Below are positions 45,893-53,472 of a stretch of DNA of 64,000 bases, in pieces; positions within the stretch are counted from its first letter, which is position 1; the number at the start of each line of letters is the position of its first letter. The DNA is from Alphaproteobacteria bacterium (GTDB lineage: Bacteria; Pseudomonadota; Alphaproteobacteria; CALKHQ01). The notes under the pieces were generated by a model. It was not told where the DNA came from. It saw only the letters and a program-made list of their open reading frames with translations, and did not search any database. The translations under genes were made by a program, and so were the position numbers. Location of the stretch: assembly GCA_041396705.1 (NCBI GenBank), contig JAWKYB010000003.1, positions 475,576 to 539,575 on the forward strand, written 5' to 3'.

Positions 45893-46927
45893 TCAGCGGA
45901 ACGCCGGCACGACGGCCCGGCCGGTCGCGGCGGACTCGTAGGCGGCCTCGCAGGCGGCAAAGGTCTTCAGGTTGTCGCGGCCCGAGGTGTCGGCGTCGCG
46001 GCCGGCCAGCAGGCAGGCTGCGAAGTGGCGCTGGGTGTTCAGCACGCTTTCCTGCGGGCCGTGCCACGGCGTCGTCGCCCAGGGCAGCACCGCCGGGCAG
46101 ACGTTGCGGCGCTCGGTGCCGGCGGCGTCGACGATCTTCATCTCGTAGCCGGCGGTCAGCCGGATGCTGCCGGCGGTGCCGTCCAGCTCGACCAGAGTCT
46201 GCGGGAACGGGTCGGGGTCCTGCCGGCTGGCATAGCTGACGTCGACGAAGCCGGCGGCGCCGTTGGCATGGCGGGTGAGGATGGCGAAGCTGTCCTCGCC
46301 CTTGATGCCGGGATGCACGGAGTTCGACACGCAGCTCAGCAGGTCGATCTCGCCCAGCAGCACGCGGGCGACGTCGAGCACGTGCACGCCGAGGTCGAGG
46401 ATGGCGAAGCGCTCCTCCTCGGCCAGATAGGGCTGGCCCTTGTAGACGTCGTAGGCGTTGCGCCACGAGATGCGGCCGAAGAAGATCTCGCCGATCCGGC
46501 CGCCGCGCACGACCTCCTGCACCGCCAACAGCGGGGTCTGGAAGCGGAAATTCTCGTGCACCATCAGCGGCACGCCGGCGGCCGCGCAGGCGTCGACCAT
46601 GGCGACGCAGTCGTCCAGCGCCGGCGCGAACGGTTTCTGGCAGATCGCCGCCACGCCGTGGCGGGCGGCCAGCTCGACCAGCGGACGGTGGGTCGGCATG
46701 GTGGTGACGATGTCGACGAAATCCAGCCGCTCGCCGGCCAGCATCGCCGCGGCGTCGTCATAGGCGGCCGGCACGCCGAAGTCGCGCGCCGCGGCGTCGG
46801 CCTTGGCCCGGTCGCGGTCGCACACCGCGGCCAGCGCGACCTCGCCGATTGCCTTCCAGGCGTTCAGGTGGTTGCGCGCGAAGAAGCCGCACCCGATCAG
46901 CCCGCCGCGCAGGACCTGCTTCGCCAT
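45893..46927 (-). CDS. apsD: Gfo/Idh/MocA oxidoreductase, candidate D-apiose dehydrogenase
   Basis: The 344-residue protein has the N-terminal Rossmann motif GGLIGCGFFARNHLNAW, the EKP-like QKPFAP motif (catalytic Lys; Gln replaces Glu), MVHENFRFQTP and the active-site segment ILDLGVHVLDVARV. The family oxidises or reduces sugars with NAD(P). The FFARNHLNAW, TTMPTHRPLVELA and SGRDNLKTFAACEAAYESA signatures resemble my recollection of D-apiose dehydrogenase ApsD proteins. It ends the operon encoding a CUT2 importer and lies next to an ApnL-like lactonase operon, which supports this. Family is certain; specificity is a moderate-confidence inference. Confidence 0.7.
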   Translation of the reverse strand: MAKQVLRGGLIGCGFFARNHLNAWKAIGEVALAAVCDRDRAKADAAARDFGVPAAYDDAAAMLAGERLDFVDIVTTMPTHRPLVELAARHGVAAICQKPFAPALDDCVAMVDACAAAGVPLMVHENFRFQTPLLAVQEVVRGGRIGEIFFGRISWRNAYDVYKGQPYLAEEERFAILDLGVHVLDVARVLLGEIDLLSCVSNSVHPGIKGEDSFAILTRHANGAAGFVDVSYASRQDPDPFPQTLVELDGTAGSIRLTAGYEMKIVDAAGTERRNVCPAVLPWATTPWHGPQESVLNTQRHFAACLLAGRDADTSGRDNLKTFAACEAAYESAATGRAVVPAFR

Positions 46928-46952
46928 GCTGCGCCCCCCTTCCCGTGTTTCG

Positions 46953-48005
46953 TCAGGCCGCCCGCTCGCCCGGATCGTCGATGCGGATCTTGCGCCGGTT
47001 CAGCCGCGCGGCGGTGCGCGTGCGCATGGCGTCGACCAGCACCGCGAGGAAGATGATGCCGGCGGTGATCAGCGGATAGGCGTAGGGGTCGGAGTTGGCC
47101 ATCACCAGGCCGGATTCGACGGTCTGGATCAGCAGCGCGCCGAAGGCGGTGCCGATCACGGTGCCGCGCCCGCCGAACAGGCTGGTCCCGCCCAGCACCG
47201 CGGCCGCGATCACCGGGAACTCCTTCTGGAAGCCGAAGGTCGACGATGCCGCCGCCACCTGGGTCAGCGAGACCAGCCCGCCGATCGCCGCGCACACGCC
47301 GGACAGCGCGTAGACGCTGAACAGGATCGCCTGCACCTTCAGGCCGGCCTTCGCCGCCGCCGCCGGGTCCTGGCCGACCGCATAGACCTGGCGGCCGAAC
47401 GGGGTCGAGCGCAGCACGACGAACGCGATCGCGAACACCACCAGGAACACCCAGATCGACGAGCGCAGGCCCAGCCAGTCGGTCTGGCCGAGGGTCAGCA
47501 CGTCGTCGTTGGCGAACACCATCGCGGTGTCGGTCATGAACAGGGCCGCGCCGCGGCCGATGAACAGGGTGGCCAGGGTGGTGATGAACGGCGCGACCCG
47601 CACCACCACGATGAAGAACCCGTTCAGGCAGCCGAAGGCCAAGCCGACCAGCAGCCCGATCGGGAACGACAGGATCAGCGGCAGGTCGCCGAGGTAGAGG
47701 GTGACGATGGCGACCACCACATACATGATCGCGCCGACCGACAGGTCGATGCCGGCGGTCAGCAGCACGAAGGTCATGCCGATCGCGATGATGGCGATGT
47801 GCGCCGCCTGGATGACGACGTTGTTCAACGTCTGCAGGCTGAGGAAACGGTCGGCGGCGAGGCTGAAGATCAGCACCACGATCGCGAACAGGATCACCGG
47901 CGACAGCTGCAGCAGCAGAAGCTGCATCCGCACCGGGTCCTGCGTCGCCGCCGCCAGCCGCGCGAGCGGACCGTCGGCCCCTTGCGGTGCGGCGCGGCCG
48001 GTCAT
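46953..48005 (-). CDS. CUT2 sugar ABC transporter permease
   Basis: The 350-residue permease has the ribose-type (BPD_transp_2) pattern: GMTFVLLTAGIDLSVGAIMY, GRQVYAVGQDPAAAAKAGLK and AAVLGGTSLFGGRGTVIGTA. Its ATG overlaps the ATPase stop (ATGA). A second, different permease lies upstream at 49561-50589, as in CUT2 systems with two permeases. The gene is followed by the ApsD-like dehydrogenase after 25 bp. Confidence 0.9.
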   Translation of the reverse strand: MTGRAAPQGADGPLARLAAATQDPVRMQLLLLQLSPVILFAIVVLIFSLAADRFLSLQTLNNVVIQAAHIAIIAIGMTFVLLTAGIDLSVGAIMYVVVAIVTLYLGDLPLILSFPIGLLVGLAFGCLNGFFIVVVRVAPFITTLATLFIGRGAALFMTDTAMVFANDDVLTLGQTDWLGLRSSIWVFLVVFAIAFVVLRSTPFGRQVYAVGQDPAAAAKAGLKVQAILFSVYALSGVCAAIGGLVSLTQVAAASSTFGFQKEFPVIAAAVLGGTSLFGGRGTVIGTAFGALLIQTVESGLVMANSDPYAYPLITAGIIFLAVLVDAMRTRTAARLNRRKIRIDDPGERAA

Positions 48006-49555
48006 TGCACGGCGTCCAGGCCGCCCCACAGGGCGGATTCCATGATCTTCTCGCTGCTGAACGCGGCGCGGTCGTGCACCGCGGCAATTTCGCCGCGGTT
48101 CATCACCATGATCCGGTCGCACATGCCGATCAGCTCTTCCATCTCCGACGAGATGAACAGCACGCCGGCGCCGTCGGCGACCATCTGGTTCATGATCTTG
48201 TAGACCTCGTACTTCGCGCCGACGTCGATGCCGCGCGTCGGCTCGTCGAGGATGAAGATCGCCGGCGCGCGCATCAGCCACTTGGCCAGCACCACCTTCT
48301 GCTGGTTGCCGCCGCTGAGGTTCTTCACCAGCATGCGCACATAGTCGCGCGTGTTGATCTTGACCCGGTCGGCCGAGCGGGTGACCTCGGCGGTCAGCTG
48401 CGGCCGGCGCAGCCAGCCGGCGAAGCGGCCGGCATAGTCGCCGAGCGAGGGCAGGGCGATGTTGTCGCTGATGCTGGCCTCCATCATCAGCCCTTCGGCC
48501 CGGCGGTCCTCGGTCAGGAAGGCGATGCCGCGCTGCATCGCCTCGATCGGCCCGGCCGCGGCATAGTCCTTGCCCTCGACCCGGATCGTGCCGTGCGCAT
48601 GCGGGTCGAGGCCGAACAGGATTCGCGCCAGTTCCGACCGGCCGGAGCCCATCAGGCCGGAGATGCCCAGGATCTCGCCCTTGTGCAGGGTGAAGCCGAT
48701 GTCGTGCACCACGTCGGGCTGGCTCACGCCCGCGACCTCGAGCAGCGGCTCGGCGGTCAGGCACGGCGCGCGCGGCGGAAACAGCTGGCCGATCTCGCGC
48801 CCGACCATCATCGAGATGATCGCGTCGATCGACAGGTCGGCGGCCCGGCCGCTGCCGACGACGGCGCCGTCGCGCAGCACCACGATGCTCTCGCACAGCG
48901 CCTTCACGTCGCCGAGGATGTGGCTGATGTAGATCATCGCGATGCCCTGCGCCTTCAGCCGGGCGATGATGTCGAACAGCCGCGCGCTTTCCTTCTTGGT
49001 CAGCGACGTGGTCGGCTCGTCGAAGATGATCACCCTGGCGCCGGCGGCCAGCGCCTTGGCGATCTCGACCAGCTGGCGCTCGCCCTGGCTCAGCCGGGAA
49101 ACCGGCGTCGCCGGCGCGACGTCGAGGTCGACCATCTCCAGCACCGCGCGGGTGCGCGCGGCGATCTCGCTGCGGCGGATGAACGGCAGGAAGCGGCCGA
49201 CCAGCGGGAAGTCGCCGACGAAGATGTTTTCCTGGATGCTCAGATTCTCGAACAGATTGAGCTCCTGGTGGATGAAGGCGACGCCGGAGGCGAGCGCGTC
49301 GCGCGGGCTGCGCGGCGCATAGGGCGCGCCGTTCAGCACGATGCGGCCGCTGTCGCGGGCGTGGATGCCGCCCAGGATGTTCATGGTGGTCGACTTGCCG
49401 GACCCGTTCTCGCCGACCAGGCCGAGCACCTCGCCGGGCGCCAGGCTCAGGCCGACGTCGAACAGCACCCGGACGCCGAAGAAGCTCTTGTTCAGCCCCT
49501 CGATGGTCAGCACCGGGGCGGCGGGCGCGGCCTGGCTTGCGGCGGTTCCGGTCAC
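48002..49555 (-). CDS. CUT2 sugar ABC transporter ATP-binding protein
   Basis: A 517-residue tandem ATPase: first half GENGSGKST, LSQGERQLVEIAKAL, VIIFDEPTTSLT; second half SGLMGSGRSEL, LSGGNQQKVVLAKWL and FILDEPTRGIDVGAK. I chose the GTG at 49555, giving MTGTAASQAAPAAPVLTIEG, because it lies 5 nt after the upstream permease stop. The frame stays open to 50191 but that part reads inside the permease gene and is not coding. It powers the flanking permeases. Confidence 0.9.
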   Translation of the reverse strand: MTGTAASQAAPAAPVLTIEGLNKSFFGVRVLFDVGLSLAPGEVLGLVGENGSGKSTTMNILGGIHARDSGRIVLNGAPYAPRSPRDALASGVAFIHQELNLFENLSIQENIFVGDFPLVGRFLPFIRRSEIAARTRAVLEMVDLDVAPATPVSRLSQGERQLVEIAKALAAGARVIIFDEPTTSLTKKESARLFDIIARLKAQGIAMIYISHILGDVKALCESIVVLRDGAVVGSGRAADLSIDAIISMMVGREIGQLFPPRAPCLTAEPLLEVAGVSQPDVVHDIGFTLHKGEILGISGLMGSGRSELARILFGLDPHAHGTIRVEGKDYAAAGPIEAMQRGIAFLTEDRRAEGLMMEASISDNIALPSLGDYAGRFAGWLRRPQLTAEVTRSADRVKINTRDYVRMLVKNLSGGNQQKVVLAKWLMRAPAIFILDEPTRGIDVGAKYEVYKIMNQMVADGAGVLFISSEMEELIGMCDRIMVMNRGEIAAVHDRAAFSSEKIMESALWGGLDAVQ

Positions 49556-49560
49556 GACGG

Positions 49561-50589
49561 CTACCGCGCCAGGATGCGCTGCCGCGCGGCGTCGATGACG
49601 GCGGCCAGCAGGATCACCGCGCCCTTGACGCCGACCGCGAAGTCGTGGCCGAGCCCGATCAGGTCCAGGCTGGCGTTGATCATCGACAGGAACAGCACGC
49701 CGAACACGGTCCAAAGGATCTTGCCCTTGCCGCCGAACAGGCTGGTGCCGCCGATCACCGCCGCGCCGACGATGTCGAGCAGAATCCGCTTGCCGAGCAC
49801 GGGTGTGCCGGTTTCCAGCCGGCCGGTGTAGAGGATCGAGGCGAGCGCGGCCAGCGTGCCGCACAGCACGAACGCCCAGATGATGACCTTGTCCACCGGT
49901 ACGCCAGAGATGCGCGCCGCCTCGCGGTTGCGGCCGATCGCGTACAGCCACTGGCCGAAGCGGGTGCGGCTGAGCAGCAGATGGGCGGCGACGGCGACGA
50001 CCAGGGCGACCCACAGCGCGTTCGGGATGCCGCCGACGTCGCCGCCGCCGATGGCGATGAAGGCGGCCGGCAGGTTGGCGATGCTGCTGGTCTCGGTGTG
50101 GGCGGTCGTGTACCACAGCGCCGCGCCGGCGAAGAACATCATCGTGGTCAGCGTGACGATGAACGAGGGCATGTGCAGCCTGGTGCTGCACACGCCGTTG
50201 AACAGACCGACCAGCGCGCCGATCGCCAGGAAGGCGACGATGCCGACCGGCACGGCGAGGGCCGAGCCGCCGAGATAGCCGCCGTCGCCGGTCATGATCG
50301 AGGCGCCGACCACGCTGGTGGTCGCGATCACTGCCGTCACCGACAGGTCGATGCCGGCGATGATCAGCACGATGGTCTGCCCGATCGCCACCACCAGCAG
50401 CGGCAGCATGGCAGAGAGGATGTTCGCCGCCGTGTTCGCGGTGGCCATTTCCGGCACGAACGGCCAGATGGCGAAGAAGTACAGGACGCTCACATAGAGC
50501 ACCAGGTACTCCGACATCAGTACGTGTCGGGTCAGGAAACGCCGCAGCGCACCGCTGCCGCCGGCCGGATCGACGGCGGCGACGCTCAT
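49561..50589 (-). CDS. CUT2 sugar ABC transporter permease
   Basis: The 342-residue permease has QTIVLIIAGIDLSVTAVIA, the cytoplasmic loop GQWLYAIGRNREAARISGVP and GAAVIGGTSLFGGKGKILW, typical of ribose-type permeases. It lies 123 bp downstream of the binding-protein gene. The permease pair and the tandem ATPase make a complete CUT2 importer with the binding protein at 50713-51714. Confidence 0.9.
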   Translation of the reverse strand: MSVAAVDPAGGSGALRRFLTRHVLMSEYLVLYVSVLYFFAIWPFVPEMATANTAANILSAMLPLLVVAIGQTIVLIIAGIDLSVTAVIATTSVVGASIMTGDGGYLGGSALAVPVGIVAFLAIGALVGLFNGVCSTRLHMPSFIVTLTTMMFFAGAALWYTTAHTETSSIANLPAAFIAIGGGDVGGIPNALWVALVVAVAAHLLLSRTRFGQWLYAIGRNREAARISGVPVDKVIIWAFVLCGTLAALASILYTGRLETGTPVLGKRILLDIVGAAVIGGTSLFGGKGKILWTVFGVLFLSMINASLDLIGLGHDFAVGVKGAVILLAAVIDAARQRILAR

Positions 50590-50712
50590 CGCGGCAGCAA
50601 CGCCGCGGCCGACCGCCGGGGCGGCCGGCCGGGCGCCGTGCGGGTCACCGGGTCAGCGGACATGGCAAGCGGCCCGAGGCGGCGCGCGGACGGGGCCGCG
50701 CGCCGGGTCCGG

Positions 50713-51714
50713 TCAGCCGTTTTCCTTCTGCCAGACGACGTAGCCCCACATCTCGTCGCGGACCTCCTCGAGGTTGCCCGCGGTGATGACGAAGCCCGGG
50801 TCGAGCAGCAGCTTTTCGGGTTGCCCGCCGCCCCACATCTCTTCGAACGCGCCGAACGCCATGTCCACTTCGAGGAACAGGTTCTGCACGCCGTCGGCGT
50901 CGAGATAGCCGTCGACCAGCAGCTGATAGGCGGTGGCGTCGCCGTCGAAGGCGCCGAAGATGACGTGGCCGTCCTCGCCGCGCTTGTGCCACTTGCCGGC
51001 GACGCGCAGCACCTGCTGGATCTGCGGGTGCAGGAAGTCGGACGAGGTGAACAGGAAGTTGATGTCGGGGTTGGCCTGGAACGCGTTGGTCAGGCCGGCG
51101 AAGGCCTTGTCGGCGTTCCATTCGGTCGCGATGCGGGCGACCACCTCGATGATGTCGGTGTTCTGGTCGACGATGTCGAAGAAGCCGTCGCGCCGCTGGA
51201 TCGCGTTCACGTCGCCCAGGTCGCCGATCAGGATCGCGGCCTTGTAGCTGCCGCCGATCCGCCGCGCCTCGTCGACCATGAACTGCACGGTGTCCTGGGT
51301 GATCTTGCGGTTGTCGGCCTGGATCGCGACCGAATAATACTCGTTCTCCGCCGGCGGCCGGTTGAAATGGACCATCGGGATGCCGGCCTCGTTGGCGGCG
51401 CGGATGGCGGGTATGACCGCATTCGCATCGGTCTGGATGATCAGGATGCCGTCGACCTGGCGTTCGATCATGGCCTTGACCTGCTCGAACTGCTTGTTGT
51501 CGTCGAAGTCGGAGATCGCCTCCAGCGTGGTCCAGCCCGCCGCGGCGGCCTTCTCGCGCATGATCTCGATGCCGCTGACCCAGAAGGGCGACACCAGGCT
51601 GTCGAACAGCAGGGCGACGGTCTTGCCGCCCTGGGCACGCACGAACATCGGCATGCCGGCCACGCCCAGCGACATCAGCGTGCCCACGGTAAACGAACGC
51701 CGAGTAAGCGACAT
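50713..51714 (-). CDS. CUT2 periplasmic sugar-binding protein (Peripla_BP_4)
   Basis: The 333-residue protein begins MSLTRRSFTVGTLMSLGVAG, a twin-arginine-type signal with cleavage after VRAQG. The mature part has the ribose-binding-protein fold: ALLFDSLVSPFWVSGIEIMR, DGILIIQTDANAVIPAIRAA, VHFNRPPAE, GDLGDVNAIQRRDGF and FGAFDGDATAYQLLVDGYLD. GAGGAA lies about 9 nt before the ATG. It is the first gene of the importer/ApsD-like operon and is divergent from the LacI gene. Binding proteins of this family have been linked to D-apiose, which fits the locus. Confidence 0.9.
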   Translation of the reverse strand: MSLTRRSFTVGTLMSLGVAGMPMFVRAQGGKTVALLFDSLVSPFWVSGIEIMREKAAAAGWTTLEAISDFDDNKQFEQVKAMIERQVDGILIIQTDANAVIPAIRAANEAGIPMVHFNRPPAENEYYSVAIQADNRKITQDTVQFMVDEARRIGGSYKAAILIGDLGDVNAIQRRDGFFDIVDQNTDIIEVVARIATEWNADKAFAGLTNAFQANPDINFLFTSSDFLHPQIQQVLRVAGKWHKRGEDGHVIFGAFDGDATAYQLLVDGYLDADGVQNLFLEVDMAFGAFEEMWGGGQPEKLLLDPGFVITAGNLEEVRDEMWGYVVWQKENG

Positions 51715-51881
51715 CGAGACTTCCTCCCACTGTTGCACCCGGCGGCAGGGGTCTTGCGGGACCGGGGCCGGGCCGTCTTGTTGGCGGTCATCCTGGATCG
51801 CAGACGCCCGACCGGCCCGCGCCCGGCCCCGGTCGGGGCGACGGGCCTGCCGCGTCGCACGGTGCGCCACAAATGGCCACT

Positions 51882-51895
51882 TGGTAACGTTACCA
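51882..51895. promoter_or_regulatory. LacI-family operator 1
   Basis: TGGTAACGTTACCA is a perfect 14-bp palindrome with a central CG, identical to the second copy at 52023-52036. It lies 168 bp upstream of the binding-protein start and 141 bp from the other site. Confidence 0.85.
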
Positions 51896-52003
51896 GCTTG
51901 GCTGAGGAGGCCTTCGCGAGTCAAGACGCGATGTGATGTCAGGACAACCGGCGGTAACCCACGCCGTGCGATGCTCTCGCGCGGCCCCGCGGTGCCGCGC
52001 CGA

Positions 52004-52036
52004 TTGTCAAAATCCATCGAAATGGTAACGTTACCA
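52004..52036 (+). promoter_or_regulatory. lacI promoter overlapped by LacI operator 2
   Basis: The second TGGTAACGTTACCA copy is at 52023-52036. A -35-like TTGTCA (52004-52009) and a weak -10-like TAACGT (52026-52031) at 16-nt spacing would place the transcript start near 52038-52040, at the regulator's ATG. The operator would then block its own promoter. No Shine-Dalgarno is seen, so the mRNA may be leaderless. Confidence 0.6.
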
Positions 52037-52039
52037 GAA

Positions 52040-53065
52040 ATGAAGAACGGCAAACCGACGATCAAGGATGTCGCCCGGCTGGCCGGCGTGTCGCCGATGA
52101 CCGCGTCGCGGGTGGCGAACGGCCAGGGCAACGTCCGTGCGGAGAAACGCGAGGCGGTGCTGCGCGCGATGCGCACGTTGGACTATGCGCCGCATGCCGC
52201 CGCCCAGTCGATGCGCACCCAGCGCACCCGGCGCATCGGCTTCATGCTGCCGGACATTACCAACATGACCAATGCGGTGGTCTCGCTGGCGGTCGAGCGG
52301 CACCTGGCGCGGGACCGCTATCACCTGATGCTGTTCAACACCGACTTCCAGACCGCGATCGAGCGCGACGTGCTGGCCATGGGCAACCACAAGATGTTCG
52401 ACGGGCTGATCGCGGCGCTGGCCGACGATACCGACCCGTCGGTGGCCGCCGCCCTGGCGGCGTCGCCGATCCCGGTGGTGCTGATCGACCGCCAGTGCGG
52501 CGTGGCGGTGGACTGCGTCTACAGCGACCATCACGGCGCGATGCGCACCATCGTCCAGCAGCTGGCCCATCTCGGCCATCGCCGCATCGCGCTGATCGCG
52601 CCGTCGCGCGCGATCTGGCCCGGTCGGGCGCGGGTCGAGGCCTTCGTCGAGGCGATGGCGGGCTGCGATCTGCCGGTCGACCGGGCGTTGATCTGGGCCG
52701 AGGACCAGTCGATCGCGTTCGGCCGCCAGGTCACGCTGGCGATGATGGCGTCGGCCGACCCGCCGACGGCGCTGATCGCCGGCGCCAACCAGCTGACCCT
52801 GGGCGCCTACCAGGCGCTGCGCGACAGCGGCATCGCGATTCCCGGCGACGTGTCGTTCGTCGGCGCCGACGACCCCTATCTGGCATCGCTGATGTCGCCG
52901 CCGGTGACGGTGATCTATCGCGACATGGAGCTGGTCGGCCGGCATGCCGCGGACCTGCTGCTGCGGCGCCTGCGCGGCGAGGCGGGCCCGTCGCCGCGCA
53001 GCGTTACCGTGCCGTCGGAGATCGCGCTGCGCGATTCCACCGGCCCGGCGCGGCGCCGCCGATGA
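52040..53065 (+). CDS. LacI-family transcriptional regulator of the CUT2/ApsD-like operon
   Basis: The 341-residue protein has the headpiece TIKDVARLAGVSPMTASRVA, the hinge HAAAQSMRTQ and a sugar-sensing domain (GFMLPDITNMTNAVVSLAVE, IDRQCGVAVDCVYSDHHGAM, GHRRIALI, ISGADDP-like VGADDPYLASLMSPP). Two in-frame ATGs exist, at 52022 (inside the operator) and 52040 (just after it); I prefer 52040 because the headpiece starts there and the promoter geometry favours it. It probably represses the divergent importer/dehydrogenase operon and itself, released by the imported sugar. Confidence 0.92.
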   Translation: MKNGKPTIKDVARLAGVSPMTASRVANGQGNVRAEKREAVLRAMRTLDYAPHAAAQSMRTQRTRRIGFMLPDITNMTNAVVSLAVERHLARDRYHLMLFNTDFQTAIERDVLAMGNHKMFDGLIAALADDTDPSVAAALAASPIPVVLIDRQCGVAVDCVYSDHHGAMRTIVQQLAHLGHRRIALIAPSRAIWPGRARVEAFVEAMAGCDLPVDRALIWAEDQSIAFGRQVTLAMMASADPPTALIAGANQLTLGAYQALRDSGIAIPGDVSFVGADDPYLASLMSPPVTVIYRDMELVGRHAADLLLRRLRGEAGPSPRSVTVPSEIALRDSTGPARRRR

Positions 53066-53207
53066 ACTTGCCGCAAGCTCGGCGGGCGCGGCTTGCGGGC
53101 GGCGCGGCCGGCCTTATTCTAGGACCTTGAATCAGCCGCGGCGGATGCTGCCGCGCCGGCCGTGCGCCGGGCGGGCATGCGTGGCGCGTGCAGCAGTGGA
53201 GGGAGTC

Positions 53208-53426
53208 GTGAAGGCAAGGTTCTCGCTCGGCGCCGTCGGTGCCGGCGCATTGGCCGCCCACGCGGCCGCGCACGGTGCCTCCGACCCGAGGGGTGGCTGC
53301 GACGACCCGTTCCGCACCGCCACGCATATCGACCGGACCCACGCCTTCGCGCCGCTGCCCGAGCAGGACGATCCGCCGCGCCGCGACGTGCGCGGGGTGT
53401 TGCGGCCGACCCCGCCGTCGCAGTGA
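53208..53426 (+). CDS. Small putative exported protein
   Basis: A 72-residue frame starts with GTG at 53208, with GGAGGGA 4-8 nt upstream. VKARFSLGAVGAGALAAHAA resembles a signal peptide; the rest is polar with one Cys (GGCDDPFRTATHIDRTHAFA). No family is recognised. It lies between the LacI gene and recQ in the same direction. Support is limited to the ribosome site and the signal-like start. Confidence 0.4.
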   Translation: MKARFSLGAVGAGALAAHAAAHGASDPRGGCDDPFRTATHIDRTHAFAPLPEQDDPPRRDVRGVLRPTPPSQ

Positions 53427-53472
53427 CGCGTCCGGCCCGACGTTCGGCTGTCGCATGCGGGAGCGGACGGCG

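Noticed and set aside
48002..50191. 729-residue ATPase with a long N-terminal extension
   Set aside because: The extension is an out-of-frame reading of the upstream permease; the GTG at 49555 gives a normal-length ATPase.
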